64,000 nucleotides of DNA, taken from assembly GCF_001613365.1 (NCBI RefSeq), contig NZ_BDCF01000001.1, positions 1-64,000 on the forward strand, in the 5' to 3' direction. The notes below the pieces were generated by a model that saw only the letters and a program-made list of their open reading frames with translations, had not been told where the DNA came from and searched no databases. The translations under genes and the position numbers were made by a program. Shown one piece after another: positions 44,896-53,917 of this stretch. How positions within the stretch are numbered: the first letter of the stretch is position 1; each line of letters begins with the position of its first letter. This DNA is from Nocardia xishanensis NBRC 101358. Its GTDB lineage: Bacteria > Actinomycetota > Actinomycetes > Mycobacteriales > Mycobacteriaceae.

Positions 44896-46047
44896 CTACC
44901 GTTGCCTGACGTCGTGCAGGCCACGCACCGATCTTGTCACAGTGAACTTCCGGTTCCGGCCGATCACTTCGGTGCGCCCGACCATCCGCTCCACCACGCC
45001 GCGATAGTTGAGGTGGGTGTTGTACACGGTCCACAGTTCGCCGCCGGGGCGAAGCACGCGTCCGGTCTCGGCGAACATCTTGATGGCCGAGCCGGTGTGC
45101 ACCGCCGCGCCGACATGGAACGGCGGATTGCACAGCACCAGATCGGCGCTGTTGTCGGCGGCCGATGACATCGCGTCGTCGCGCACCACCGTCACCCGGT
45201 CGGCCACGTCGTTGGCGACCGCCGTCGCGCGCGCCGAAGCCACCGCGGCGGCTGATTGATCGGTGCCGACCACCCGCAGCGCCGGGCGGGCCTTGGCCAG
45301 CGCCACCGCCAGAATGCCTGTGCCGCAGCCGAGGTCGATGGCGTCGCGGGCGTCCGGCTTCATCCATTTCAGGTGCTGCAACAGGAATCTGGTGCCGATG
45401 TCGAGGCGCGGGCCGGAGAACGCGGCACCGTGCGCGACGACCTCGATGCCCACCTCGTCCAAGGACTCGCGCACCGGGAACCGGGGCTCGCCAACGGGCT
45501 TGGGTCCCTCGATGAAGAGCGTGCGCGACTTCTGCCTGCCCCGGCTGGCGTTGACCGTCGAAAACGACTCCCCGAGTACGTCGTTCATGGACTTGGTCAG
45601 ATACTTGTCGCGTCCGCCCGCGATTACGCTCACCCCGGGGTCGGCGTACCGCGCGATGGCTTCCGCCACCTCCGCCAGTCCGGCCAGCACCCTCGGCAAC
45701 CGCAGCATCACGACCTCGACGCCGCGCAGCAGATCCTCGCCGAGCGCGTGCGCGGTGTAGCGGTCCGCCAACCCGAGCGTGCGAGCGTTGTTGGCCAGCG
45801 CCAGTTCCCCGGTGAGCAGATCCTGGTGCACGCGAACGTCGCGCAAGTCGTGTCGCGCGATCGCCCCGAGGGTCAGCGCGCCGTAGTTGTCACCGATAAC
45901 GGCAATCTTCCCGCTACCAGCCGCCTCGATCGGATCGACGGCCACGTCGAGGATCAACCGGTCGGCGGCATCGACGGCATAGAGGTTCAGCGCCTCCACA
46001 TCCGGATACCGCCGCAGTCGGCCAAGCACATCCTCGACATCGTCCAC
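44896..46047 (-). CDS. RlmG/RsmC-like rRNA guanine-N2 methyltransferase
   Basis: A 383-residue SAM methyltransferase made of a degenerate N-terminal half and a catalytic C-terminal half. DLGCGTGILAVALAK binds SAM and LVLCNPPFHVG is the NPPF(Y) motif of N2-guanine methylases. The full-length two-domain layout is that of RlmG/RsmC, which methylate a guanine in 23S or 16S rRNA; which one cannot be said. GTG 46047 starts the conserved N-terminus. It is downstream of the long 46-kb gap region and 127 nt before the BI-1 gene on the same strand. Confidence 0.85.
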   Translation of the reverse strand: MDDVEDVLGRLRRYPDVEALNLYAVDAADRLILDVAVDPIEAAGSGKIAVIGDNYGALTLGAIARHDLRDVRVHQDLLTGELALANNARTLGLADRYTAHALGEDLLRGVEVVMLRLPRVLAGLAEVAEAIARYADPGVSVIAGGRDKYLTKSMNDVLGESFSTVNASRGRQKSRTLFIEGPKPVGEPRFPVRESLDEVGIEVVAHGAAFSGPRLDIGTRFLLQHLKWMKPDARDAIDLGCGTGILAVALAKARPALRVVGTDQSAAAVASARATAVANDVADRVTVVRDDAMSSAADNSADLVLCNPPFHVGAAVHTGSAIKMFAETGRVLRPGGELWTVYNTHLNYRGVVERMVGRTEVIGRNRKFTVTRSVRGLHDVRQR

Positions 46048-46573
46048 ACGTCAAGTGTGCTAGATCGTTGCCCAATAGTCGCGTCCACCCCGGCATATCG
46101 CGCGTCCGCCTTTTTCCGAGCTCGGCATATTCCTTCTGAAACGTTCTGCCACAAGGAGACTCGCGACTTCCTCGGCTGCGCCGTCGGCTCCGGCGGCCGG
46201 GCGGCGGCGTGTCCCTTCGACGAATCCGCACCGGCTCGTCGTCGATTCGGTTTTGCGCGTGCGTCATCTCACGTTCACTCCGTCGCGGGCCGATCCATCC
46301 GGCGTCGCCGTTGCGACGGGGGAGATCCGAACGAGAGCACCGGCGCTTCACATCCGGACGGCCGCGTGCTGCGTGGGTTCGGCGATCGACGGACTCACCC
46401 GACCGTAACCAAATCGACTGCACAGCAACCGATCACCGCATCGTTCGTTCGAGCGAGACAGCGGACCGGACGTGCAGCCGCCTCGCCTGGCAAGTTTCCG
46501 GACACGAGACCTGCGGCACACCGAGTCTCGCATTGTCCCCTTTCATGGCACCGGCGCTGCGTACCATCGGCCC
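46048..46573. other. 526-bp region without a clear gene
   Basis: No frame in this gap shows a start with a ribosome site and protein-like composition; long frames are Arg/Ser-rich artefacts of GC. It carries the promoters of the divergent RlmG-like and AMIN-like genes; TACCAT at 46562-46567 is the only clear element. Confidence 0.4.
46562..46567 (+). promoter_or_regulatory. -10 box TACCAT of AMIN-like gene
   Basis: TACCAT ends 6 nt before ATG 46574 with no ribosome site; predicted leaderless start. Confidence 0.5.
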
Positions 46574-47158
46574 ATGCGCAACAAGATGGTGTTGACCGTC
46601 GCGCTCGCGGCGGCTCTGATCGCAGGCTGTGACGACGCCGAAACCGGCTCGGCCACGACGACGCCCCCGCCGCCCACCACCACGGGCTCGCTGGTGGAAG
46701 CGCCGGCGGCCCCCGCGCCGGGGGACGCGGCGCCCAAACAAGGCACGCCATCGAGCGGCGCCGGGCTCACCGTCACGGACCTGCGCATCGGCCACCATCC
46801 CGGTTTCGACCGCGTCGTCTACGAGCTCGGCGGCACCGGAACTCCTGGCTGGATCGTGCAATACACCGATCGCGCGATACAGGACGGCAGCGGCAAGGAG
46901 ATCGAGGTAGCCGGACAGTCCGTTCTCGAAGTGCAGATCACCGGCTCGGCCTACCCCTTCGACAGCGGCGTCACGCCCTACTCCGGCCCCGACCCGGCCA
47001 CCGACCCGAGCGCACCAACCATCGCGGGCGTCTATCGCACCGCGGTCTTCGAAGGCACCACCCAGTCCTTCATCGGCGTCGACGCCGACCGCCCAGGCTT
47101 CTCCGTCACCGCCATGTCCAACCCGACCCGCCTCGTGATCGACATCGCATCCTCCTGA
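46574..47158 (+). CDS. AMIN-like domain lipoprotein
   Basis: A 194-residue exported lipoprotein: signal peptide with lipobox LIAGC (Cys near residue 20), a Pro/Thr/Ala linker, and a domain at about residues 65-194 with VTDLRIGHHPGFDRVVYEL and PTRLVIDIA, typical of the AMIN-like domain thought to bind cell-wall polymers. Many actinobacteria have such proteins; the ligand is unknown. The start is supported by the TACCAT box with 6-nt spacing, so no ribosome site is needed. Confidence 0.85.
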   Translation: MRNKMVLTVALAAALIAGCDDAETGSATTTPPPPTTTGSLVEAPAAPAPGDAAPKQGTPSSGAGLTVTDLRIGHHPGFDRVVYELGGTGTPGWIVQYTDRAIQDGSGKEIEVAGQSVLEVQITGSAYPFDSGVTPYSGPDPATDPSAPTIAGVYRTAVFEGTTQSFIGVDADRPGFSVTAMSNPTRLVIDIASS

Positions 47159-47311
47159 CCCGCCGAGCCCGGCAGACCTTCGACACGCTTCGCAGCGGCT
47201 ACAAGCCCTGCGAGGCGTGTGAAGCGTGTGCGACGACCGTATCGCGGCGGTCGGGGGGTGTGTGAGCAGCGAAGTATCGCTGGTACACACAGGGGGTATA
47301 GGTAGCCACGA

Positions 47312-48148
47312 ATGGCGCCCGCTACCCTGATCCATGTGGCCGCACCGCACGCTTCCCAGCAGGCATCCGGGTTCACCCGGATGCTGAGCGTGCTCACTCT
47401 GATCGCTGGCATCGCGGCCATGCATGTCGGCATCTTCACCACACCCGCCGCCGAGCACCGCCTCGCTGCCTCAGCGGTCGGCCCTTTCGCGACGACACAT
47501 CACGCCGCTACCGCCGCGGGCGCAGGCGCCGACGTCGCACCGACCCCAGACCACTCGGCGGACGGAGACCGAACAAGCGACGAACGCGCGGCGATCGCTG
47601 CCCATTCGACCGCCGTCGGCAGTACTTCCGCCCAGCTCTTGGCGGGCGAGAGTCATGAATCTGGGCTGCGTGCGCTGGCGGCCGACCCTGCCAGCCCGGC
47701 GGCCGAACCGTCTGCGCCGTCCGTCCGCTCCGCCGACGGCCGCGCGCTTCTGATCGGCGGCGCATACAAGGAACCCCGCGAGCATGGCGGCCTCGGTAGC
47801 TACAGCACCACGCCGGTCGCCGTCATCGACGGCACCACCGGGACGCAGGCCGCTGTAATCCACAGCGCCAGCGCAGCACGGCCCGCAACCATCAACGAGT
47901 TCCTGGCAACCCCCTCCGCGGAACCCGGATGCGCCGACTGCGGCGACGGCCACGCGGGTCCGCATGCCTGCGTCTTCATCCTGACCGCGTTCGCCCTGGC
48001 GGTCCTGCTCGTTGCGCTGTACCGAATCTGTAGTGGTCGGCCCGCTGACGGCGGCGGCCCGAAACCTCGCCACTGGCGACCCAGACGTGAACGTCCACCG
48101 CCTTGGACCGTGTTGTCCCTCGCCGAATTGTCGATTCTGCGGATCTGA
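47312..48148 (+). CDS. DUF6153-like double-membrane-helix protein
   Basis: A 278-residue protein with a helix at about residues 22-44 (MLSVLTLIAGIAAMHVGIFT), a long Ala/Ser/His-rich extracytoplasmic loop with CADCGDGHAGPHAC just before the second helix at about 218-240, and a basic tail ending RPPPWTVLSLAELSILRI. This matches what I recall of the DUF6153 family, which often sits next to DUF305 proteins, as here. The His/Cys cluster facing outward suggests metal handling, possibly copper, but this is inference. ATG 47312; no strong ribosome site. Confidence 0.72.
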   Translation: MAPATLIHVAAPHASQQASGFTRMLSVLTLIAGIAAMHVGIFTTPAAEHRLAASAVGPFATTHHAATAAGAGADVAPTPDHSADGDRTSDERAAIAAHSTAVGSTSAQLLAGESHESGLRALAADPASPAAEPSAPSVRSADGRALLIGGAYKEPREHGGLGSYSTTPVAVIDGTTGTQAAVIHSASAARPATINEFLATPSAEPGCADCGDGHAGPHACVFILTAFALAVLLVALYRICSGRPADGGGPKPRHWRPRRERPPPWTVLSLAELSILRI

Positions 48149-48235
48149 CAGGTCCACCGCGTCGTGCTGCCGTACGGACGCGGTTCCGCCTGCCCATTTC
48201 ACTGTGCGTTTTCGCAATTCCCAAGGAGTTCGACC

Positions 48236-48841
48236 ATGTTCATCACCCGTACCCGCATCACCGTGGCCACCATCGCCGCGGGCGCTCTCCTGTTCGCCGC
48301 CGCATGTGGCGACGGTTCCGATTCGATGTCCGGCACGTCGCCGAGCACCGCCGCGCCGGCGACCTCCGCCGTCCGCACCGATTTCAACAACGCCGACGTC
48401 ACCTTCCTGCAGATGATGTACCCGCATCACGCCCAAGCCGTCGAGATGGCGAAGCTGGTTCCCAGCCACACCCAGAACCCGCAGCTGCTCGCGCTCGCCG
48501 CGGATGTCGAGAAGGCGCAGGCGCCCGAGATGGAGCAGATCAGCTCGCTGTTGCAGAGTTTCGGCAAGCCCGCCCCGACCGCCGGTGGCGGACACGAGGG
48601 CCACGGTATGCCCGGCATGATGTCGCCCGAGCAGATGTCGGCGTTGCAGGCGGCGTCCGGCGCCGAATTCGACCGCATGTGGCTCGAGATGATGATCCAG
48701 CACCACGCGGGCGCGATCGATATGGCGAAGACCGAACTGGCCGACGGCGTCAATCCCGATGCGCAGGCGCTGGCCCGCTCGGTGATCACCGCACAGGAGG
48801 CGGAGATAGCGACCATGCGCACCATGCTCGGCCAGAGCTGA
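48236..48841 (+). CDS. DUF305 (ferritin-like) secreted lipoprotein
   Basis: A 201-residue exported protein: signal peptide and lipobox ending AAAC (Cys near residue 23), then two DUF305 repeats. Each carries the conserved MMxxHHAxAxxMA motif (MMYPHHAQAVEMA and MMIQHHAGAIDMA), with a Met/His/Gly-rich segment GGGHEGHGMPGMM between. The His and Met are suited to copper or iron. AAGGAG lies 8 nt before ATG 48236. It is 87 nt downstream of the DUF6153-like gene and likely in the same operon. Confidence 0.9.
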   Translation: MFITRTRITVATIAAGALLFAAACGDGSDSMSGTSPSTAAPATSAVRTDFNNADVTFLQMMYPHHAQAVEMAKLVPSHTQNPQLLALAADVEKAQAPEMEQISSLLQSFGKPAPTAGGGHEGHGMPGMMSPEQMSALQAASGAEFDRMWLEMMIQHHAGAIDMAKTELADGVNPDAQALARSVITAQEAEIATMRTMLGQS

Positions 48842-49028
48842 TCGCGCGATCGGTCCGCATCGGTCCCGATCCGGGTTCGATGCGGACCGGTCGGACCGGT
48901 CCACGCCAGGCGGTATCGGTTGACCATCGATATAGGCCCGCCACGCTGACGGGGCACGGGCCGCGAAGTAACGTCGTAAGGTCCGGTCTCCTCCGCGCCG
49001 GACGCACCGAGGGGAAAGGCGAACGGAC

Positions 49029-49562
49029 ATGCGAAGACTGGAGCGCGCAGGCATGACCGCCGCCGCGGCGGCAACCGCGACCGGCATCATTTTCATCGGC
49101 GCCTGCTCCACGCAGGTCACCGGCAACCCCCAGGTCAACCAGACCGAGTTGGCCGCGTACACGTCCGAGGTCGCCGCCTCCTCCGCCGCCGCCTCGTCGT
49201 CGCGGGCGGCGGCCGTCGAACACGCGGCCGAAGCCGCCTGCGGCGCCTTCGCGGCGGCGAACGACAGCTCGGTGGATTCGTTCAACGCCTACATCGACGC
49301 CAGCAACAACAACGCGCCCGACGCCAACGCCAAGGCCACCGCCGCCGTCAGCACACTGCGCGCCAATGCCCGCAACGTGGATCAGAAGCTGAGCAAGGAC
49401 GTCCCACCGAATGTCGCGAGCACGCTGCGCGCCTACCGGGACGACACCAACGCACTCGCCGACCTGCTCGAACGCCGCGTGGATGTGGACACGCTCAACG
49501 CCGCCATCGACAAGTTCAACGCGACCAAGAACTCCGCGCGCGAAGCCTGTCGAGGCCACTGA
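49029..49562 (+). CDS. Hypothetical lipoprotein
   Basis: A 177-residue exported protein with signal peptide and lipobox FIGAC (Cys near residue 26). The mature part is Ala/Ser-rich and helical (ASSSRAAAVEHAAEAACGAF), with one further pair of Cys (EAACG and EACRG) that could form a disulfide. It resembles small mycobacterial envelope lipoproteins of unknown role; I do not recognise a named family. A GGGGAAAGG stretch lies upstream of ATG 49029. Confidence 0.78.
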   Translation: MRRLERAGMTAAAAATATGIIFIGACSTQVTGNPQVNQTELAAYTSEVAASSAAASSSRAAAVEHAAEAACGAFAAANDSSVDSFNAYIDASNNNAPDANAKATAAVSTLRANARNVDQKLSKDVPPNVASTLRAYRDDTNALADLLERRVDVDTLNAAIDKFNATKNSAREACRGH

Positions 49563-49608
49563 TCCGAGTCACCCGCCACCGCCGGGCTCAGGGCCGTCGA
49601 ACGCTCCC

Positions 49609-49926
49609 TTACCAGGCCGCGGTCTTCTGCTTCGCTTCCGAACCCTGTTGTCTCGCAGGCTGATTCCTCCGCTGTAAGACGAGCAGCGCGGCACCGGCCG
49701 CCAACGCGACGCAGGCGATGAACCCGATGAGCAGCGCCCACCCTCGGGCGCCGAGCGCAGCGAGCGCGACGGCCGGAATCACCGTGAGCAATCCGATTCC
49801 GACCAGCACGAAGCCCGCCCAATTCCGGGTGTCGGCCATCGTCTCCCCTGGTTGAGGTCCGGGCGTGCGGGCGATGTCCGGTGCGTCATCGAGCGGGGGA
49901 ATCTCCCACGTGCCGTCGGATGCCAT
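49609..49926 (-). CDS. Small two-helix membrane protein
   Basis: Up to 105 residues with two hydrophobic helices (about residues 35-60, WAGFVLVGIGLLTVIPAVAL, and 65-85). Two starts are in frame: ATG 49926 with GAGGTGG upstream, adding an acidic N-terminal segment, and ATG 49839 with a better GGGGAG site, giving a 76-residue protein starting MADTRNWAGF. The second is the more typical start. No family recognised. Confidence 0.65.
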   Translation of the reverse strand: MASDGTWEIPPLDDAPDIARTPGPQPGETMADTRNWAGFVLVGIGLLTVIPAVALAALGARGWALLIGFIACVALAAGAALLVLQRRNQPARQQGSEAKQKTAAW

Positions 49927-50054
49927 GGTGCGACCACCTCGTTCGGTTCGTACGCGATACGTTCGGCAGCTGGGTATCCCAACTCACCGCGGCGAAACCG
50001 TCCGAACGAACTCGCCGGTACTCCAAGGCGATCGGGAGCCTCGGCCGGTATCGC

Positions 50055-50525
50055 TCACCCAGCGAGCGCACGACCTCGCAGGTCACCACGATTGCCGAAT
50101 CTGTATACTGCGCCGAGCAATTCGGCGACGAACGGCCCGGGCTGCGGCAGCTCGTAACCCGGCGGCCAGAGCCAGCGGCGTTCCTCGGACGTCGGCTTGC
50201 TGGATTCGCTGAGCAGCGGCAGCGTGACGTGTTCGCCCCATTCCGCGATCCGCACGCCGGCCTCGGAGAGCAGGCCGCGGTGCGCGGATTCGCAGATGCC
50301 CGCGGTCAGGAAGACCCACCGACCGGTGTCCGGGTCGACGAAGACGGGACCGGCGTGCTGCGCGGGCTGCAACAAGGTCTGCAGGCGCGCGCCGAGCCCG
50401 TCGGGCATGGTCACGACCCCCACCACGCCCACCCGGAGGACCACCTGGGTCCCCATGATCGCGACGGGGAATCGGTACATCTCCCGATAGGTCACGAAGG
50501 TCTGCCGCAATGTCATCGTCGCCAT
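50055..50525 (-). CDS. Hypothetical soluble protein
   Basis: A 156-residue protein I cannot assign. It begins MTLRQTFVTYREMYRFPV, has a segment VVGVVTMPDGLGARLQTLL, a block GPVFVDPDTGRWVFLTAG, and ends with a positively charged helix. The pattern is like small Nocardia proteins of roughly 150 residues that carry a bipartite primase/polymerase-like label in databases, but I have no basis for an activity. Start ATG 50525 or 50516; GGAAGGTGG precedes the first. No membrane segment. Confidence 0.6.
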   Translation of the reverse strand: MATMTLRQTFVTYREMYRFPVAIMGTQVVLRVGVVGVVTMPDGLGARLQTLLQPAQHAGPVFVDPDTGRWVFLTAGICESAHRGLLSEAGVRIAEWGEHVTLPLLSESSKPTSEERRWLWPPGYELPQPGPFVAELLGAVYRFGNRGDLRGRALAG

Positions 50526-50741
50526 CCACCTTCCACGGGTCGGCAGGCTTGTGGAATCGATCGCGAGGCAGCGAGATCAGCCGCCGCGTCGCGTTCTCTT
50601 TCGATCGTCCAGCCGCGAAGCACGCCCGGCAACGCGATCGGCGATCGCTGGGGAAATCACCAGTGCGGCGCGCGCCGGGCTGGAGATCCCACAACGCGCC
50701 GCCCCGTGATTGGCCGGGCCGATCGCGGGTAACCGGCATAC

Positions 50742-50858
50742 ATGGAGCTACTGGTGATCATCGGGATCGCCGTGCTCGTCGGCGCGGTGGTCCTGTCTCG
50801 CAAGATGTCCGGACGGCGACCTGGAGCGCCGGAGTCTCCAGGCAACGACGGGGAGTGA
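50742..50858 (+). CDS. 38-residue single-helix microprotein
   Basis: A 38-residue frame: one hydrophobic helix (LLVIIGIAVLVGAVVL) followed by a basic, Pro/Gly-rich tail (SRKMSGRRPGAP). The next gene begins 5 nt downstream and its ribosome site GGGGAG overlaps the end of this frame, so the two are coupled. The layout suggests a small inner-membrane protein in an operon with another small membrane protein and a GntR regulator. Function unknown. Confidence 0.6.
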   Translation: MELLVIIGIAVLVGAVVLSRKMSGRRPGAPESPGNDGE

Positions 50859-50863
50859 TTCCG

Positions 50864-51094
50864 ATGGCGGCAATGGACCCCGATCCCGCACGCACCCCGG
50901 ATCTGGAACCGGGCGGTGGCGTCGCCCCGGGTGCGACTCCGCCGGAAACAGCGCAGACCTCCGGCCTGTCCGCGCCGGAGCCGCGCACCAGGCACCGGTT
51001 CCCCGGAACCGGCATCGCCGCGCTGGCCGTGACGATCGCCTTGGTCGTCCTGTTCACGGTGGTCGCGATTGCGATAATCGTGTCGCTGATCTGA
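50864..51094 (+). CDS. Small single-pass membrane protein
   Basis: A 76-residue protein: Pro/Ala/Gly-rich hydrophilic N-terminus (about 45 residues) and a C-terminal transmembrane helix (ALVVLFTVVAIAIIVSLI region). With GGGGAG 8 nt before ATG 50864 the start is good. The tail-anchored arrangement puts the N-terminal segment in the cytoplasm. It follows the 38-residue protein and precedes the GntR gene by 57 nt on the same strand. Function unknown. Confidence 0.7.
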   Translation: MAAMDPDPARTPDLEPGGGVAPGATPPETAQTSGLSAPEPRTRHRFPGTGIAALAVTIALVVLFTVVAIAIIVSLI

Positions 51095-51138
51095 CCCGGA
51101 TGGGCCGACCACACACTTCGGTGAGCGGCGTGCGCCCC

Positions 51139-51144
51139 TAAGAT
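51139..51144 (+). promoter_or_regulatory. -10 box TAAGAT of gntR
   Basis: TAAGAT ends 7 nt before GTG 51152, so transcription should start at or beside the start codon (leaderless). Confidence 0.5.
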
Positions 51145-51151
51145 ACGACTT

Positions 51152-51793
51152 GTGTCTAAGACGTACTCATCGGCCGAGCACGCCTATCGCGAGGTCAAAG
51201 AGCGCATTCTCACGGGTGCGCTGCCCGGCGGAGAGCTGATCAGCGAGGGCGAGATCGCCGCCGCGCTCGGCACCTCGCGCACACCCGTGCGCGAGGCTTT
51301 TCTCCGGCTGGAGACCGAGGGGTGGATGCGGCTCTACCCGAAGCGCGGCGCGCTCGTCGTGCCGATCCCGCCCGACGAAGCCGAGCACGTCGCGCACGCC
51401 AGGTATGTCGTCGAGACCGCGGCCGTCCGCGTATTGGTCGCCGCCGACCCCGCCGCCGTCGCGGCTTCGTTGCGCGCTTCTCTCGACCGTCAGCGCGCGC
51501 TGGCGGCGACCGAGGACCTGGACGCCTTCGCCGTCGAAGACACCGACTTCCACCGCGCCTACGTTGTCGCCGCGGGCAATCCGCTGCTCAGCGGCTTCTA
51601 CGATTCGCTGCGCGAGCGGCAGCGCCGGATGAACAGCGTCGCCCTGCGGCGCGGCCCGTTGGACGTCGACCGGATCATCGACCAGCACGCCCGGCTGGCG
51701 GAGCTGATCACCGCCAGCGACGTGGAAGGTTTCGCGGCGGCGCTGATCGACCACCTCGCCGGGGTGCACCAGCTGGAACTACGTGGCCTGTGA
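51152..51793 (+). CDS. GntR-family regulator (FadR/FCD type)
   Basis: A 213-residue regulator. The winged helix-turn-helix occupies about residues 5-70 (AAALGTSRTPVREAFLRLE), and the C-terminal FCD ligand domain carries helical segments with the metal-binding pattern DTDFHRAYVVAAGNPLL and H-x3-H-like positions near the end. FCD proteins bind carboxylates. The MFS gene overlaps the stop codon, so regulator and transporter form one operon, and it probably controls its own message. Confidence 0.9.
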   Translation: MSKTYSSAEHAYREVKERILTGALPGGELISEGEIAAALGTSRTPVREAFLRLETEGWMRLYPKRGALVVPIPPDEAEHVAHARYVVETAAVRVLVAADPAAVAASLRASLDRQRALAATEDLDAFAVEDTDFHRAYVVAAGNPLLSGFYDSLRERQRRMNSVALRRGPLDVDRIIDQHARLAELITASDVEGFAAALIDHLAGVHQLELRGL

Positions 51794-53031
51794 TGACGAC
51801 CCTGACCGACCTACGCCCCGTCCGATCGGCCACCGCAACCAAGCACTGGTGGGGCGTCGCCGCCGCGGTGTTCACCATCGCCTGGAGCGGAAACGAATTC
51901 ACTCCGCTGCTGGTCATGTACAAGAGCCACGGGCTGGCGCCGACCACTGTGGATCTGCTGCTCTTCTACTACGTGCTCGGCATCGTGCCCGCGCTGCTGA
52001 TCGGCGGCCCGCTCTCGGACCGCTACGGCCGCCGCAAGCTCCTGCTGCCCGCTCCGCTGATCGCCGCGAGCGGATCGCTGCTGCTCGCCTTCGGCTCCTG
52101 CTCGGTGCCCGCGCTCGCGGCGGGACGCGTGTTGTGCGGCGTCGCCCTCGGCTTGGCGATGGCGGTGGGCAGCAGCTGGCTCAAGGAACTCTCGCAACCC
52201 CCTTACGGCCGCGCCCTGCCCGCAGGTACCGGTGCGCGCCGCTCCGCGATGAGCCTCACCGGCGGGTTCGCCATCGGGGCGGGCACCGCCGGGGTGCTCG
52301 CGCAATGGGCTCCGCTGCCGAACACGCTCGCCTACCTGATCAACGCCGCCCTCTGTCTCGCGGCAGCGGCGTGGCTGTCCCGCGCACCGGAAACCGTTCC
52401 GCCGCAGGAGAACCCCGGCCGTCTCAGCGACGACTTGAAGATTCCCGCCGCCGGTCACCGCCGCTTCCGCTACGTCGCGCTGCCCGCGGCATTGTGGTTG
52501 TTCACTTCCGCCGCAACGGCTTACGCGGTCATGCCGACGCTCATGCTGCCGCACGTACACGGCGCACCCATCGCGTTCTCGGCGCTGATCACCGTAATCA
52601 CCCTCGGCTGCGGATTCACCATTCAGTCGGTGGCCCGCCGCATCGACCGGCCTGGCACCGCCCGCGCCGCAGCCGTCGGCCTGGCCCTTGTCACCTGCGG
52701 AATGCTCGCCGCGACATGGGCTTCCGGCGCGCTCACACTCGGCGCGACCGTCCTCACCGCCGTCATCCTCGGCGCCGGCTACGGCATCGGGCTCGTCGCG
52801 GGCCTACAGGAAATCGAACGCATCGCCCGGCCGGACGATCTCGCCGGGCTAACGGCGGTGTTCTACTCGGTCAGTTATCTGGGATTCGGCGTTCCGGCGG
52901 GGCTGTCGTACCTGCATCAGCACGCGGGGTTCAGTTATCCGGCTATGTACTCCGGGCTGGCCGTGACCGCGGCGGGGTGTTTGGTTCTCGTGCTTCGGAA
53001 CTACCGGGTGGCGCCGGAGGCTCGCCGCTAG
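51793..53031 (+). CDS. MFS transporter
   Basis: A 412-residue major facilitator protein with about 12 transmembrane helices. Between helices 2 and 3 is GPLSDRYGRRKLLLPAPL, the MFS loop motif G-x3-D-R-x-G-R-R. Its substrate cannot be read from the sequence; a GntR/FCD partner suggests a carboxylic or amino acid, or an efflux role. ATG 51793 overlaps the gntR stop (TGATG), so it is translated by coupling. The gene ends 11 nt before the convergent DsbA-like gene. Confidence 0.9.
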   Translation: MTTLTDLRPVRSATATKHWWGVAAAVFTIAWSGNEFTPLLVMYKSHGLAPTTVDLLLFYYVLGIVPALLIGGPLSDRYGRRKLLLPAPLIAASGSLLLAFGSCSVPALAAGRVLCGVALGLAMAVGSSWLKELSQPPYGRALPAGTGARRSAMSLTGGFAIGAGTAGVLAQWAPLPNTLAYLINAALCLAAAAWLSRAPETVPPQENPGRLSDDLKIPAAGHRRFRYVALPAALWLFTSAATAYAVMPTLMLPHVHGAPIAFSALITVITLGCGFTIQSVARRIDRPGTARAAAVGLALVTCGMLAATWASGALTLGATVLTAVILGAGYGIGLVAGLQEIERIARPDDLAGLTAVFYSVSYLGFGVPAGLSYLHQHAGFSYPAMYSGLAVTAAGCLVLVLRNYRVAPEARR

Positions 53032-53041
53032 GTCAGCGGTG

Positions 53042-53755
53042 TCAGTCGTGGCTGGGGACCGCGCAGCCGTCCGGACCGCACGCTTCCGCGTCGCCCACGA
53101 TCTGCAAGGCGGGCTCGCGGTCGGCCCAGGCTCGCTCCAGCGCCTGCGTGAAGAGCGCCGGGGGCTGCGCGCCGGACACGCCGTACTTGTTGTCGAATAC
53201 GAAGAACGGCACCCCGTTCGCGCCGAGTCGCGCCGCCTCCCGTTCGTCGGCGCGCACCGCGTCGGCGTACGCGGTGGGATCGGCCAGCACCCTGCGGACT
53301 TCGGCTTCCTCGAAACCCGTCGCGACGGCGATCTCGACCAACCGCTCGGCATCGCCGAAAAGAGACGCCTCCTCGGCGAAATTCGCGCGGTAGAGCGCGT
53401 CGAGGAGTTCGTCTTGGCGGCCCTTCGCCAGCGCGAAATGCAGGAGGCGGTGCATGTCGAATGAGTTGCCGTAGTCACGTCCCTCGGTCAGGTACGGCAG
53501 GCCGAGTTCCCCCGCCTGCGCGCCGATACCGCGCTCGTTGGCGGCCGCCTGCGCCTCGCTGATGCCGTACTTGCGGGCGATCTTCGCGATGACGGGACCG
53601 GTCTCGTCCGCGGGCAGCGACGGATCCAGCTCGAACGAGCGGTGCACCACCTCGACCTCCGCACGCTGCGGAAACTTTGCCAACGCCTGCTCGAACCTGG
53701 CCTTGCCCAGGTAGCAGAACGGGCAGTTGATATCGGTCCAGATCTCGACCCGCAC
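53042..53755 (-). CDS. FrnE-like DsbA oxidoreductase
   Basis: A 237-residue thioredoxin-fold protein of the FrnE/2-hydroxychromene-isomerase-like group. The redox motif is CPFC in WTDINCPFCYLGKARFEQ, followed by the inserted helical domain, and the cis-Pro loop GVPFFVFDNKYGVSGAQPP. The C-terminal CGPDGC pair is common in FrnE-like proteins and may bind metal. No signal peptide, so it acts in the cytoplasm, possibly as a disulfide isomerase under oxidative stress. GTG 53755 has GAGGA upstream. Confidence 0.9.
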   Translation of the reverse strand: MRVEIWTDINCPFCYLGKARFEQALAKFPQRAEVEVVHRSFELDPSLPADETGPVIAKIARKYGISEAQAAANERGIGAQAGELGLPYLTEGRDYGNSFDMHRLLHFALAKGRQDELLDALYRANFAEEASLFGDAERLVEIAVATGFEEAEVRRVLADPTAYADAVRADEREAARLGANGVPFFVFDNKYGVSGAQPPALFTQALERAWADREPALQIVGDAEACGPDGCAVPSHD

Positions 53756-53917
53756 GGTCGTCCTCGCTTTCGTCTTCGCCCCGGTCGGTGGGAACACCAC
53801 GGCAGCCGCGGGTGTTCCCCCGCGGCCGAGTGCCGATGGTCACGGCACGGGCCTACCGTCGCTTCACCGAGATCGAGCGCCCGGCGAACCTCGGAGGCCG
53901 GTGCAGCACCGGCGTAT

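Noticed and set aside
46209..46595. 128-codon frame in the 46-kb gap
   Set aside because: Ser/Arg-rich with no signature; overlaps the AMIN-like start in another frame.
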